Source: Gammaproteobacteria bacterium (GTDB lineage Bacteria > Pseudomonadota > Gammaproteobacteria > HK1). Taken from it: 64,000 nucleotides of DNA. Position 1 is the first letter of the stretch. Each line of letters opens with the position of its first letter. This document shows positions 53,724 to 62,036 of the stretch, in pieces. The DNA lies in contig JAJFJU010000015.1 of the NCBI GenBank assembly GCA_021773645.1, positions 248,001 to 312,000 of the forward strand. The letters run 5' to 3'. The notes under the pieces were generated by a model that saw nothing but the letters and a program-made list of their open reading frames with translations, did not search any database and was not told where the DNA came from. The position numbers were made by a program, and so were the translations under genes.

Positions 53724-53884
53724 GGAGCCTGTCGGATTTAGGCGCTCGTAGCGAGGGAAAGTCATTTTGAGACAGATTTTCGGGTCGTTTGAGGATAATA
53801 ACCGAGCTATTAGACGAAAAGGACCGGAAAATATGGCCAAAATGGCTTTTCCGCAGCAGAGCAGTCCTAAGTCCGACAGGCTCC
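53724..53884. mobile_element. 161-bp inverted-repeat element (MITE-like) between fliG and fliH
   Basis: Left arm GGAGCCTGTCGGATTTAGG (53724-53742) and right arm CCTAAGTCCGACAGGCTCC (53866-53884) are inverted repeats matching at 18 of 19 positions; with the outer CTT/CTA they reach about 21 of 22. The interior (about 120 bp) has no gene, but has small inverted repeats of its own (CGCT/AGCG at the left, GGAAAA/TTTTCC at the right). The right end coincides with the fliG stop codon. No transposase is encoded. Best explained as a non-autonomous transposable element or structured repeat inside an operon; a clear target-site duplication is not seen, so the family is open. Confidence 0.72.
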
Positions 53885-54894
53885 TAGACAAACTCCTCAC
53901 CACCCTGTCCTCCAAGCATGATTTCACCATCATCGGCCAAGCGGCGTGCAATGGTGACGATTTCTTTCTGCGCCCCCTCAACCTCACTCAAACGTACCGG
54001 GCCCTTGGCCTCAAGATCATCCCGCATCATCTCCGCCGCACGCTTGGACATGTTATTAAAGAATTTGTCCTTCATGCCCTCATCAGCACCCTTCATGGCC
54101 AGCAACAAACTCTCCGAGGAAACTTCACGTAACAGAGTCTGGAAGCCCGCATCATCCACCTCTATCAAATTATCAAATACGAACATCTGGTCCTGAATTG
54201 ATTGACTAAGATCGGCATCTGCCTCCGTCATCTTCTCCATCAAGGCACTGCTGACAGAGGCATCGACAAAATTGAGCAAATTGGCAGCTCGTTTAACCCC
54301 ACCCACTGCCGCAGACTGAATATTGCTAGCACCGGAAAGTTGCTTCTCCAGCATAATGTTGAGTTCCTGCAAGGCACCCGGCTGCACCGAATCCAGCGTG
54401 GCAATGCGCATCATGATGTCGACACGCATATTCTCGGGTAATAGCGCTAGGACCTCTCCGGACTGATCGCCATCCAAGTAGGAAAGCACAATGGCAATGA
54501 TCTGCGGATGCTCGGCACGAATCACCTCGACCACTGCCCGTGGCTCCATCCATTTCAGGGATTCCAGCCCTTGGGCATTGCCGCCCAATAAAATCCGGTC
54601 AATCACATTGCCGGCCTTGTCCTCTCCCAAGGCATCGACAAGCACCGTTCGAACATAGCTCTCCGAATCCATCCCCAAGGCCGTGTGGCGACCCACGGAT
54701 TCGAGGAAATTCATCAGCACACCGTCCATCTGCTCCTGGGACACATCACTTAGGGCCGCCATGGCACCACCCAATTTCTGCACCTCTTTTGGACCCATGT
54801 GCTTCAGAATCTCAACCGCATGGGACTCCCCCAGAGAGAGCAGCAAAATGGCTGCACGATCCAGCCCGGAAACTTGTGCGTTTGCCTCAGCCAC
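53884..54894 (-). CDS. fliG: Flagellar motor switch protein FliG
   Basis: C-ring rotor protein that contacts the stator and MS ring. 336 residues. Seen: N-terminal GLDRAAILLLSLGESHAVEILKHMGPKEVQKLG, the EHPQIIAIVLSYLDGDQSGEVLALLPE block near 125-155, and the C-terminal torque helix FVFDNLIEVDDAGFQTLLREVSSESLLLAMKGADEGMKDKFFNNMSKRAAEMMRDDLEAKGPVRLSEVE with conserved charged residues. Ends GGEEFV, as usual. Its stop codon (TAG, 53886-53884) touches the inverted-repeat element. It begins 8 bases inside the fliF end. Confidence 0.97.
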   Translation of the reverse strand: MAEANAQVSGLDRAAILLLSLGESHAVEILKHMGPKEVQKLGGAMAALSDVSQEQMDGVLMNFLESVGRHTALGMDSESYVRTVLVDALGEDKAGNVIDRILLGGNAQGLESLKWMEPRAVVEVIRAEHPQIIAIVLSYLDGDQSGEVLALLPENMRVDIMMRIATLDSVQPGALQELNIMLEKQLSGASNIQSAAVGGVKRAANLLNFVDASVSSALMEKMTEADADLSQSIQDQMFVFDNLIEVDDAGFQTLLREVSSESLLLAMKGADEGMKDKFFNNMSKRAAEMMRDDLEAKGPVRLSEVEGAQKEIVTIARRLADDGEIMLGGQGGEEFV

Positions 54895-56542
54895 CTTCAG
54901 ATACCCACGTTTTTACCACGCTAGCGACCCGTTTAGGGTCCTCAGTAACCACTGCCTTTGCTGCGTCCAAAGTTTGCTGTCCCATGCCACTAGGGCCAGG
55001 CAAAGCCTGAATACCTGGAGATACGCCCTCCTGCCCGGCCACGCCGCCCTCCGCACCCGGCTCTCCAGCGGCACCCGCGCCGGCATCTGCAACCACAGCA
55101 ACTGAAGTCGCCGCGGCACGGCTACTGAGGTTACGCATCATTGGGCGTAACACACCAAACACCAGGAACAATACAAATATCACCCCGCTCGCCTGTTTAC
55201 CCAAATCCCATACCCAGGGTTGTTTCCAAATAGGAATTTCCGGCAGAGGCTCTTGCGCAGGAGGCTGGATAAAACGATTGTTGATAACCTTAATGCTATC
55301 GCCGCGGGACAGATCAAACCCAATGGCATCCTTCACCAGCTCCGTCACACTCTCTAACCCTTCCGCACTCCAGGCCTCGCGCTGAATTTTCCCACCCTTG
55401 GAGGTAATACTCTGATCATCGAGTACCACAGCCACCGACACACGCCGCACGATGCCGGCTGCGGCCCGAGTATGACTAATGGTCCGGTCGAGGCGGTGAT
55501 TTACAATTTCCTCACGCCGGAAGTTTTTTGTGCCCGCGGAGCTCTCGCTGGCATCTGCCCCCCCTGCCTGTTCCGGAGCGGTGCCCGCACTTGGGGGTTG
55601 ATTGCTAAGGGCCCCGGGAATACCTCCACTAGCGCCACTTCCATCACGTTGCTCAACGATTTGGCGGCTCTCCACCGCGGGCAAATCCGGATTGAAACTT
55701 TCACGGGTACGCTCACTGCGAGTGAAATCCATATCCAACGCCACTTGGGCACGAAACCCATCCAGGCCTACGAAGGGGTTCAATATTTCACTGATTTTCT
55801 TCAGATAACTCTTTTCCACCCGTTGCCGGTAGCCGAGCTCCTGATTATTTGGCGCCAAGGCATCATCGCTACCCGGAGCGTTTAGCAGATGCCCCTTGTC
55901 GTTGATGACACGTATATCCCCCACCTCCATCCCGGGCATGGCCGCGGCAATGAGATGGGCAATGGTCCAGGCTTGTCCCTCCTCCATACGTCGTCCGGGA
56001 TGCAGCTTGACCACCACCGAGGCACTCCCCCGGTTTCCGCCACGCACAAAGGCGCTACGAGGTGGCGATGCCAAATGCACCCGTGCGCTGGCGATATTAT
56101 TCATAGTGGCAATAGAACGCCCCAACTCCACCTCACGGGCACGCTGAAAACGCGCTTGCTCTAAAAAGCGACTGGTGCCGAAACTGGGGGCTTCATTGAG
56201 AATCTCATAGCCTCCCGCGCTGCTTTTTGGCAAACCGGCCGCCGCCAACTTGATACGCGCCTCATTCACCTTGGACGAGGGCACCAACACCGCACCGGAT
56301 TGATCATCCACGCGAAAGGATATGCCCGATTGCTGTAAGGCATTCATGACCTCGGTGGCGTCTTTTCCACCAAGACTGCCGTACAACAGGCTGTAATTAG
56401 GAGTCCAGGACCACATCGCCCCAACCACTCCCAAGGCTACGCTGGCGGCAAGGGCCAGCATGAGTATGAGTTGTCGCCCTGCAGCCATAAGTTGCAGGCT
56501 GGCTGTCGCGTTGGTTTCAGCGGGTAAATTTGCAGTTGCCAT
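54887..56542 (-). CDS. fliF: Flagellar MS-ring protein FliF
   Basis: 551 residues. Seen: first membrane helix (GRQLILMLALAASVALGVVGAMW) near 27-50, YscJ/FliF ring domains with VNEARIKLAAAGLPKSSAGGYEILNEAPSFGTSRFLEQARFQRAREVELGRSIATMNNIASARVHLASP at about 92-160, the long disordered loop around 310-345, a second helix near 447-467 and a C-terminal cytoplasmic tail that binds FliG. Overlaps fliG; fliE lies 67 bases upstream. Confidence 0.97.
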   Translation of the reverse strand: MATANLPAETNATASLQLMAAGRQLILMLALAASVALGVVGAMWSWTPNYSLLYGSLGGKDATEVMNALQQSGISFRVDDQSGAVLVPSSKVNEARIKLAAAGLPKSSAGGYEILNEAPSFGTSRFLEQARFQRAREVELGRSIATMNNIASARVHLASPPRSAFVRGGNRGSASVVVKLHPGRRMEEGQAWTIAHLIAAAMPGMEVGDIRVINDKGHLLNAPGSDDALAPNNQELGYRQRVEKSYLKKISEILNPFVGLDGFRAQVALDMDFTRSERTRESFNPDLPAVESRQIVEQRDGSGASGGIPGALSNQPPSAGTAPEQAGGADASESSAGTKNFRREEIVNHRLDRTISHTRAAAGIVRRVSVAVVLDDQSITSKGGKIQREAWSAEGLESVTELVKDAIGFDLSRGDSIKVINNRFIQPPAQEPLPEIPIWKQPWVWDLGKQASGVIFVLFLVFGVLRPMMRNLSSRAAATSVAVVADAGAGAAGEPGAEGGVAGQEGVSPGIQALPGPSGMGQQTLDAAKAVVTEDPKRVASVVKTWVSEGG

Positions 56543-56608
56543 AATGGGGCCTCAAGAGCCTCGGATGAACCGAAATAAAATTGCTACAACATTTAAAAAG
56601 ATAGCCGA

Positions 56609-56932
56609 CTAAATCGGCATATTCATCACATCCTGATAAGCGCTAATCAGGCGGTTACGCACCTGGGTGACGGCCTGAAAGGACAAATTCGCCTTCTGCA
56701 TAGCCAACATGACTTCACCAATAGCCACGTTTGGATCTCCACGCTCAAAGGACTCGGCCTTTTGCCCTGCATCCTTTTGCAAGCCATTCACCTGGTTTAA
56801 CGAGGTCGTTAAGAGACTGGAAAAACTGCCCTTTTCCTCGGTTTTCGCCGGTGCCGCGGGTATCCCCTGGGCCTGTGCCGTAAGCGCACGCATTTGCGCC
56901 AGCAAATTGTTTACATCGTTGTTAATTTCCAT
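56609..56932 (-). CDS. fliE: Flagellar hook-basal body complex protein FliE
   Basis: Adapter between MS ring and rod. 107 residues from ATG 56932 (MEINNDVNNLLAQMRAL). Seen: FSSLLTTSLNQVNGLQKDAGQKAESFERGDPNVAIGEVMLAMQKANLSFQAVTQVRNRLISAYQDVMNMPI, the entire conserved FliE domain and length. It starts 19 bases after the fleR stop, so the operon fleS-fleR-fliE-fliF appears continuous. Confidence 0.96.
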   Translation of the reverse strand: MEINNDVNNLLAQMRALTAQAQGIPAAPAKTEEKGSFSSLLTTSLNQVNGLQKDAGQKAESFERGDPNVAIGEVMLAMQKANLSFQAVTQVRNRLISAYQDVMNMPI

Positions 56933-56950
56933 GCTCTCCCCCAAGGCCAG

Positions 56951-58285
56951 TTATGCTGGCACCTCAATACCCGCTGCGCGCATCCGCGCTAACTTATAGC
57001 GCAGCGTCCGTGGGCTAATCCCCAAGTTTTTTGCCACCGCACTACGATTGCCCTCAGCCTCACTCAATGCCGTGAGAATCACCCCGAACTCGCGTTCCTT
57101 GAGCTTGTCTCCTAACGCCTCTCCAACAGGCATCGTGGGCATTGAGGCACTTTCCATGGCATCTTTTAGATCATCAGTTTCCAAACAAAGATCGGCCACT
57201 TCAATGTGCGAGCCTGCCTGCAATACCATCGCCCGTTGGATGACATTGTCCAGCTCACGGATATTTCCCGGCCACGACTGAGCGCATAGACTGGCCATCG
57301 CCGCATCGCTGAATTTTGGCGCCACCGCAGTAGCGTCAAAACGAGCGGCAAGGAAATTGGCCAATACTGGAATATCCCCACGGCGCTCGCGCAATGGCGG
57401 GGAGCTGAGAGGAAATACGTTTAAGCGATAGTAGAGGTCTTCACGGAAGCGTCCCGCCGCAACCTCATTTTTTAAATTCCGGTTGGTGGTGGCCAGCACT
57501 CGTACATCCAAGGCAATGAGCTTGCTCGAACCCAGGCGCTCCACCTCGCGCTCTTGTAATACCCGTAGCAGCTTGGCCTGCAAACCAAGATCCATTTCCG
57601 ATATTTCATCCAGCAGTAGCGTGCCACCGTCGGCTTGTTCAAATTTACCTGGGCAGGCCTTATAGGCCCCGGTAAAGGCCCCTTTCTCATAGCCAAATAG
57701 CACGGCCTCCAACATGTTGTCTGGAATCGCCGCGCAATTAATGGCAACAAAAGACCCCTCGGCACGTGTCGATTGGTCATGGATAAAACGTGCTAACACT
57801 TCTTTTCCGGTGCCGCTTTCACCACTGATCATTACCGTGACATCACTGCCCGCGACCCGCCGTGCCAATTCCACTACCGCTTTGGAGCGTGGGTCTTCGG
57901 CCACCATGGCCGTATCCACCGCTGTAGCCGGTAGGAAGTGGCTGACCTTGCTCACCAATACCTCAGCCTCAAACGGCTTAACCAGATAGTCGACGGCACC
58001 CTCACGCATCGCATCTACGGCCTGGCGGATGGTGCCGTAAGCGGTCATGAACAGCACCGGGATAGACGGATAATCGGGTCGCATATTTTTTAACAGCGCC
58101 AATCCATCCATCGGCGCCATCTTGATATCACTCAACACCAAACCCGGTGTCTCGTTAGCAAGCAACTTCATCGCCGCCTGACCATCACCTGCAGCGAAGG
58201 TATTAAAGCCGGCCATTCCCAAAATATCGCACAACGCGGTGCGTAACTCCGTGTCATCCTCCACTACCAAGACCGATGCACTCAC
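56951..58285 (-). CDS. fleR: Sigma-54-dependent response regulator FleR/FlrC
   Basis: Activates class III flagellar genes with FleS. 444 residues. Seen: receiver with VVEDDTEL and acceptor in LVLSDIKMAPMDG at about 51-63; AAA+ domain with Walker A GESGTGKEVLARFIHD, the sigma-54 contact GAFTGA (residues about 214-219), and Walker B GGTLLLDEISEM; and a C-terminal Fis helix-turn-helix (EGNRSAVAKNLGISPRTLRYKL). All activator features are intact. 42 bases separate it from fleS. Confidence 0.95.
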   Translation of the reverse strand: MSASVLVVEDDTELRTALCDILGMAGFNTFAAGDGQAAMKLLANETPGLVLSDIKMAPMDGLALLKNMRPDYPSIPVLFMTAYGTIRQAVDAMREGAVDYLVKPFEAEVLVSKVSHFLPATAVDTAMVAEDPRSKAVVELARRVAGSDVTVMISGESGTGKEVLARFIHDQSTRAEGSFVAINCAAIPDNMLEAVLFGYEKGAFTGAYKACPGKFEQADGGTLLLDEISEMDLGLQAKLLRVLQEREVERLGSSKLIALDVRVLATTNRNLKNEVAAGRFREDLYYRLNVFPLSSPPLRERRGDIPVLANFLAARFDATAVAPKFSDAAMASLCAQSWPGNIRELDNVIQRAMVLQAGSHIEVADLCLETDDLKDAMESASMPTMPVGEALGDKLKEREFGVILTALSEAEGNRSAVAKNLGISPRTLRYKLARMRAAGIEVPA

Positions 58286-58327
58286 CTTAATCCCCCTTGC
58301 ATAAACCGTTTCAGCTGCTTATTCATT

Positions 58328-59491
58328 TCATCGTTGCCCCGGTGCCATTTCGAGTATTGGAAGCTCAATGACCAAGGTAGTCCCACGAGTATCCGAGGAA
58401 TGCAGATTCAGCTCACCGCCATGAGATTCGATAATGGCTTTTGCCACGGCAAGCCCCAGACCCGTGCCGTTGCTTCGAGTGGTATAAAAAGCCTCAAATA
58501 TCCGCGCCTGATTTTCAGCTGATACGCCCGGACCGTTATCTTGCAGCGTGATCCGAAGCTGAGTTTTAGCCAGTAACTCAACACGAAAATCCAACCGTGC
58601 CCCATCCCCACAGGCTTCGAGCGCATTATTGACGAGGTTTTGTAATGCACTTTGCAGCGACTCCCAACTACCGGAAATCGTCACCTTGGTGTCCAATGCA
58701 TGAAAATCCAGCTGCGCCTTGGACTGTGCCAGTTGATTTTGTAGTCCGTTAACGAATTCATTCAGATGGGGCCCTAGCGCTATAGATGCCACCGGAAAAT
58801 CTCCGGCGCCAGCAAATGCCAGCATGTCCCCTACCAATTTTTCCAGTTTTCCCAGCCGCCCGATAATGACCTCACGTGCCCGCCCCTGCTCCAGGGATGA
58901 GGCATACAGCAATGCCGAAGACAGTGGCGTGCGAATCTGGTGGGCTAATACAGCGGCAGTGCGCCCTAAGGCGGATAAACGCTGCATACGAGACACCTTG
59001 GACTGTAGCGCGCGGGTCTCGGTAACATCGTTAATCAAGATTAGCTGGCCAGGCTCATCACCTAAGGAACGGGTGGCAATATTGACTCGCCGGCCATCAT
59101 GTAAGGAGATTTCGTGGCCGTCATCGGCCCGCGGAGCAAACACCTCACTCACCACATCGCGCCATGCCGCTCCCAACAAGGATTGGCCCAGCAGTTCGAT
59201 AGCAGCGGGATTGCAGTGGCTGATTAGGCCCGCGGCATCCAGCACAATGACCCCGGCGGGCAAGGCATCCAGCAAATGCTCAAGGCGATGTGCCAGACGT
59301 TCTTTCTCCTGCAAGCGCACGGCACTTTGATCATGGGCAACACTCAGAGCGGCATTGAGCCCCTCAATCCGTTGCTCCAGATCCCGGTAGGCCAACTCCA
59401 GATCCCGCGAAATATGGTTGAAGGCCTCAAAGGCCCCCTCCAATTCAACAATAGGAGTCACGCTGGAGGGTGTTGCACTGGAGATACTCAT
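58328..59491 (-). CDS. fleS: Flagellar sensor histidine kinase FleS/FlrB
   Basis: Cytoplasmic histidine kinase that phosphorylates FleR. 387 residues. Seen: N-terminal coiled-coil (NHISRDLELAYRDLEQRIEGLNAAL), PAS domain (LDALPAGVIVLDAAGLISHCNPAAIELLG near 73-101), HisKA with phospho-acceptor in LAHQIRTPLSSALLY near 182-196, and HATPase_c with N-box LVNNALEACGD, DNGPGVS and GTGLGLAVAK. No membrane helices. Its own sigma-54 promoter is upstream. Confidence 0.94.
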   Translation of the reverse strand: MSISSATPSSVTPIVELEGAFEAFNHISRDLELAYRDLEQRIEGLNAALSVAHDQSAVRLQEKERLAHRLEHLLDALPAGVIVLDAAGLISHCNPAAIELLGQSLLGAAWRDVVSEVFAPRADDGHEISLHDGRRVNIATRSLGDEPGQLILINDVTETRALQSKVSRMQRLSALGRTAAVLAHQIRTPLSSALLYASSLEQGRAREVIIGRLGKLEKLVGDMLAFAGAGDFPVASIALGPHLNEFVNGLQNQLAQSKAQLDFHALDTKVTISGSWESLQSALQNLVNNALEACGDGARLDFRVELLAKTQLRITLQDNGPGVSAENQARIFEAFYTTRSNGTGLGLAVAKAIIESHGGELNLHSSDTRGTTLVIELPILEMAPGQR

Positions 59492-59554
59492 CTATTGAGA
59501 CATCCTCTGGTGGACAGGTGCTCTCACCGATGAGCACCGTTTGCGAGGATAGAA

Positions 59555-59569
59555 GCAAAGACCGTGCCT
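59555..59569 (-). promoter_or_regulatory. Sigma-54 (-24/-12) promoter for fleSR
   Basis: On the minus strand AGGCACG-GTCT-TTGC (59569-59555), GG and GC 12 bases apart as in the fliL and fliK promoters. Lies just after the fleQ terminator; the fleS start is about 64 bases downstream of the -12 element. In Pseudomonas and Vibrio this promoter is driven by FleQ/FlrA. Confidence 0.82.
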
Positions 59570-59575
59570 AAAACA

Positions 59576-59599
59576 AAAACCCCCTGATAAACAGGGGGA
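59576..59599 (-). terminator. Rho-independent terminator of fleQ
   Basis: On the minus strand CCCCCTG-TTTAT-CAGGGGG followed by TTTTTGTTTT. The hairpin ends about 35 bases past the fleQ stop and overlaps the upstream edge of the fleSR promoter zone. Confidence 0.9.
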
Positions 59600-59633
59600 T
59601 ATGAAGGCTAATTTTATTGTGGGTTAAATGCCG

Positions 59634-61046
59634 TCAAAAACCAGACGCACTTTCTTCACGCTGAAGGCCAAATTTACGCATCTTTTCCACCAGCGTGGTG
59701 CGGCCCATTTTCAGGCGCTTGGCGGCGTGGGCAACGACCCAGTCAGCCTCCTGCAAGGCCTGACGAATGAGCATGCATTCTAGCGAACTCAAATGTTCCT
59801 TAAGGTCCATACCTTCATTGGGCAGCGTTCTGGTGGACACTACGAAGTTGGAGAGATCTGATTTTTGTTCTGAATCCGGGAGAACTTGGCCAACGCGATA
59901 CTTGTCTGGCAGGTCGGCACTTTCCACCACGCCATAGGGAAAAAGAATGATTAAGCGCTCGATAAGATTGGCTAACTCACGCACATTGCCTGGCCACGCA
60001 TAGCCGCAGAGGGTGCGAACTGCCTCGGGACTCAGGCGAATGGAGCCCCGTTTTTCGTGTTCCATTCTGCTGATCAAATCATTAATCAGCAGCGGAAGAT
60101 CTTCCACCCGCTTGCGTAGCGGTGGCATTTCCATGGGGAAGACATTGAGTCGGTAATAAAGGTCCTCGCGAAAGCTCCCCGCCGATATGCCGGCTTCAAG
60201 ATCATTATGCGTGGCCGCGAGAATACGCACGTCAGTAGCAATGCTGCGCGTACCCCCTACTCGCTCAAAGGTGCGCTCTTGCAGGACTCGCAGCAGTTTG
60301 ACCTGCATCATCAGCGGCATATCCCCTATTTCATCGAGAAATAGCGTGCCGCCATCAGCCAATTCAAAACGCCCCCGACGGGCACTGATGGCCCCGGTAA
60401 AGGCCCCTTTCTCGTGGCCAAATAGCTCGCTTTCTAGCAGATCCGGCGGGATTGCCCCACAATTTATCGGCACAAACGGCCCCTGCCGGCGATTGGAATG
60501 GAAGTGGATGTTTCGCGCTACCACCTCCTTGCCAGTACCTGACTCGCCAAGGATCAGCACATTGGAATCGCTGTCCGCCACCTGGTCGATCATCTTACGA
60601 ATGTTACGAACACCCGTGCTGCTTCCCACCAGGTTACGGAACAACTCTAAGGAACGTTTGCTATCTCCGTCCTTATGGCGCTGTTGGTGTAGATAGATCT
60701 TGCGTAAAGCTTCCTGAGCTTCTGTGCGCCTTAACGGCAGCTTCAAATGAGCAATACAATGATCATTGAGTTTGGCTGATACGCCATCTACAACAGAACT
60801 CATGAGAATAATAGGCAGGCGGGGGGCCACTTTCTTGATAGCCGCGAGTTGCTTGTCCAGTCCGTGAAGCTGGGCCTCAACAGCGAAAACAAGTGCATCA
60901 ATATCACTCGCATCAGCCAACAAATGTAATGCCTGCTGGCTGTCGCTTACCACACTTGGATGGTGTTCCATGAACTCAAAAAGCCCGCACAACAATTCGT
61001 GGCGATGCTTTTCTTTATCGACAATCAGGATGTGCAGCGGATTCAT
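59634..61046 (-). CDS. fleQ: Flagellar master regulator FleQ/FlrA (sigma-54 activator)
   Basis: 470 residues. Seen: N-terminal REC-like FleQ domain (ILIVDKEKHRHELLCGLFEF), AAA+ domain with Walker A GESGTGKEVVARNIHFHS near 177-194, GAFTGA at about 218-223, Walker B GGTLFLDEIGDMPLMMQVK, and a C-terminal Fis-type helix-turn-helix (WVVAHAAKRLKMGRTTLVEKM). The phospho-acceptor aspartate is not in the usual place in the N-terminal domain (DALVFAVEAQ), as in FleQ of Pseudomonas, which is controlled by c-di-GMP and FleN rather than by phosphorylation. Own promoter and terminator. Confidence 0.94.
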   Translation of the reverse strand: MNPLHILIVDKEKHRHELLCGLFEFMEHHPSVVSDSQQALHLLADASDIDALVFAVEAQLHGLDKQLAAIKKVAPRLPIILMSSVVDGVSAKLNDHCIAHLKLPLRRTEAQEALRKIYLHQQRHKDGDSKRSLELFRNLVGSSTGVRNIRKMIDQVADSDSNVLILGESGTGKEVVARNIHFHSNRRQGPFVPINCGAIPPDLLESELFGHEKGAFTGAISARRGRFELADGGTLFLDEIGDMPLMMQVKLLRVLQERTFERVGGTRSIATDVRILAATHNDLEAGISAGSFREDLYYRLNVFPMEMPPLRKRVEDLPLLINDLISRMEHEKRGSIRLSPEAVRTLCGYAWPGNVRELANLIERLIILFPYGVVESADLPDKYRVGQVLPDSEQKSDLSNFVVSTRTLPNEGMDLKEHLSSLECMLIRQALQEADWVVAHAAKRLKMGRTTLVEKMRKFGLQREESASGF

Positions 61047-61140
61047 GAGTAGAGAACCTAGCCTTTATTCAGACCCCGCTCGATATTCGATTAACAGGGC
61101 CGACAATTGAGCGCGATCGCATTGGGGCGAAACGGTAGCT

Positions 61141-61170
61141 AGGTTAAACGGGAAAACGACTATATGTCAA
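61141..61170 (-). promoter_or_regulatory. Sigma-70-type promoter for fleQ
   Basis: On the minus strand a perfect TTGACA (61170-61165) with TAACCT at 18 bases spacing (61146-61141), in the 210-base gap before fleQ. The remaining leader of about 95 bases is long. Consistent with fleQ being sigma-70 driven at the top of the cascade. Confidence 0.48.
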
Positions 61171-61256
61171 AATTTTGGCGCAAAAGGAAGGGGAGCTAGA
61201 ATCAACCTCGCGTATAAGTAGTAACAAGTTGTTATTTATAGATAACTCATGGTTGA

Positions 61257-61589
61257 TCACTCCAGCATAGTGCTGTGATACGCTATTTTCGCACGCCGTC
61301 CTTGATGTATTTTCTGCAAGGACTCATTGCAGCTATCACGTACCGACGCAGCCTCAAGGCTAATGGACTGATTCAGTTCCAGTAGCGTCGCAAACAAGGG
61401 CCCATCGTCCGCATTAGAAATCATTTCTGGCATTGCTAGCATCCGCAAAGCAGGCTCGCGGCGCTGTAATAATCTGGCAAAAACATCCCATCGATTCTGG
61501 CGAGCATTGGCAAGCATTTCCTCGCTCAGAAAAATGGCTTGTCTGAGGGCACCTCGCCGCGAGGAAAGTGCCTGAATTGGCTCAGGCAC
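61257..61589 (-). CDS. FliT-like flagellar chaperone
   Basis: About 110 residues from the GTG at 61589 (first codons GTG CCT GAG), inside the fliS stop region. A longer open frame (to 61673) overlaps fliS and is unlikely. Predicted all-helical (RGALRQAIFLSEEMLANARQNRWDVFARLLQRREPALRML). Its position after fliS and its helical nature fit FliT, the FliD chaperone, but sequence signals of this family are weak. The C-terminus ends SLQKIHQGRRAKIAY. Confidence 0.68.
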   Translation of the reverse strand: MPEPIQALSSRRGALRQAIFLSEEMLANARQNRWDVFARLLQRREPALRMLAMPEMISNADDGPLFATLLELNQSISLEAASVRDSCNESLQKIHQGRRAKIAYHSTMLE

Positions 61590-62013
61590 TAGCCTTTTGT
61601 GCCTCGGCAGTTTCACCCCTAACCTCAACCGGGAGGGCATCCCAACCGGATTTAATCTCCTGTAGCAAACCATGGACCTCGGTTAGAATCGCCACTTCGT
61701 TGTTCAGATTAGCCTCCACCAGACGGCGCCCCATATATTCGTACAGATTATCCAGATTAGTGGCAAGCGCCCCCCCCTGCTGCCGATCCAGGCTGACACG
61801 CAGCCCTTCAATAATGGAAATCGCGCGCCCCAGATGCTCGCCTTTTTTGGCAGCCTCACCGCGCGCCATGAAGCCGCGGGCAGAGGCAATACGTGCCAAC
61901 GCACCATCAAGCAACATCTGGATGAGGCGATGGGGGCTAGCCTCCTCGATCCCGGACTGTACCCCTACCGAACTATATTCAGACAAGCCTTGTTTAGATT
62001 GACCGAAACTCAT
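61582..62013 (-). CDS. fliS: Flagellin chaperone FliS
   Basis: 143 residues. Seen: N-terminal YSSVGVQSGIEEASPHRLIQMLLDGALARIASARGFMARGEAAKKGEHLGRAISIIEGLRVSLD, which covers the FliS four-helix core (SPHRLI motif), then LDNLYEYMGRRLVEANLNNEVAILTEVHGLLQEIKSGWDAL. The C-terminal tail is alanine/glutamate-rich and partly overlaps the next gene by eight bases. Follows fliD by 23 bases. Confidence 0.95.
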   Translation of the reverse strand: MSFGQSKQGLSEYSSVGVQSGIEEASPHRLIQMLLDGALARIASARGFMARGEAAKKGEHLGRAISIIEGLRVSLDRQQGGALATNLDNLYEYMGRRLVEANLNNEVAILTEVHGLLQEIKSGWDALPVEVRGETAEAQKASA

Positions 62014-62036
62014 TATCTTTCTCCAATATTTGTCTG

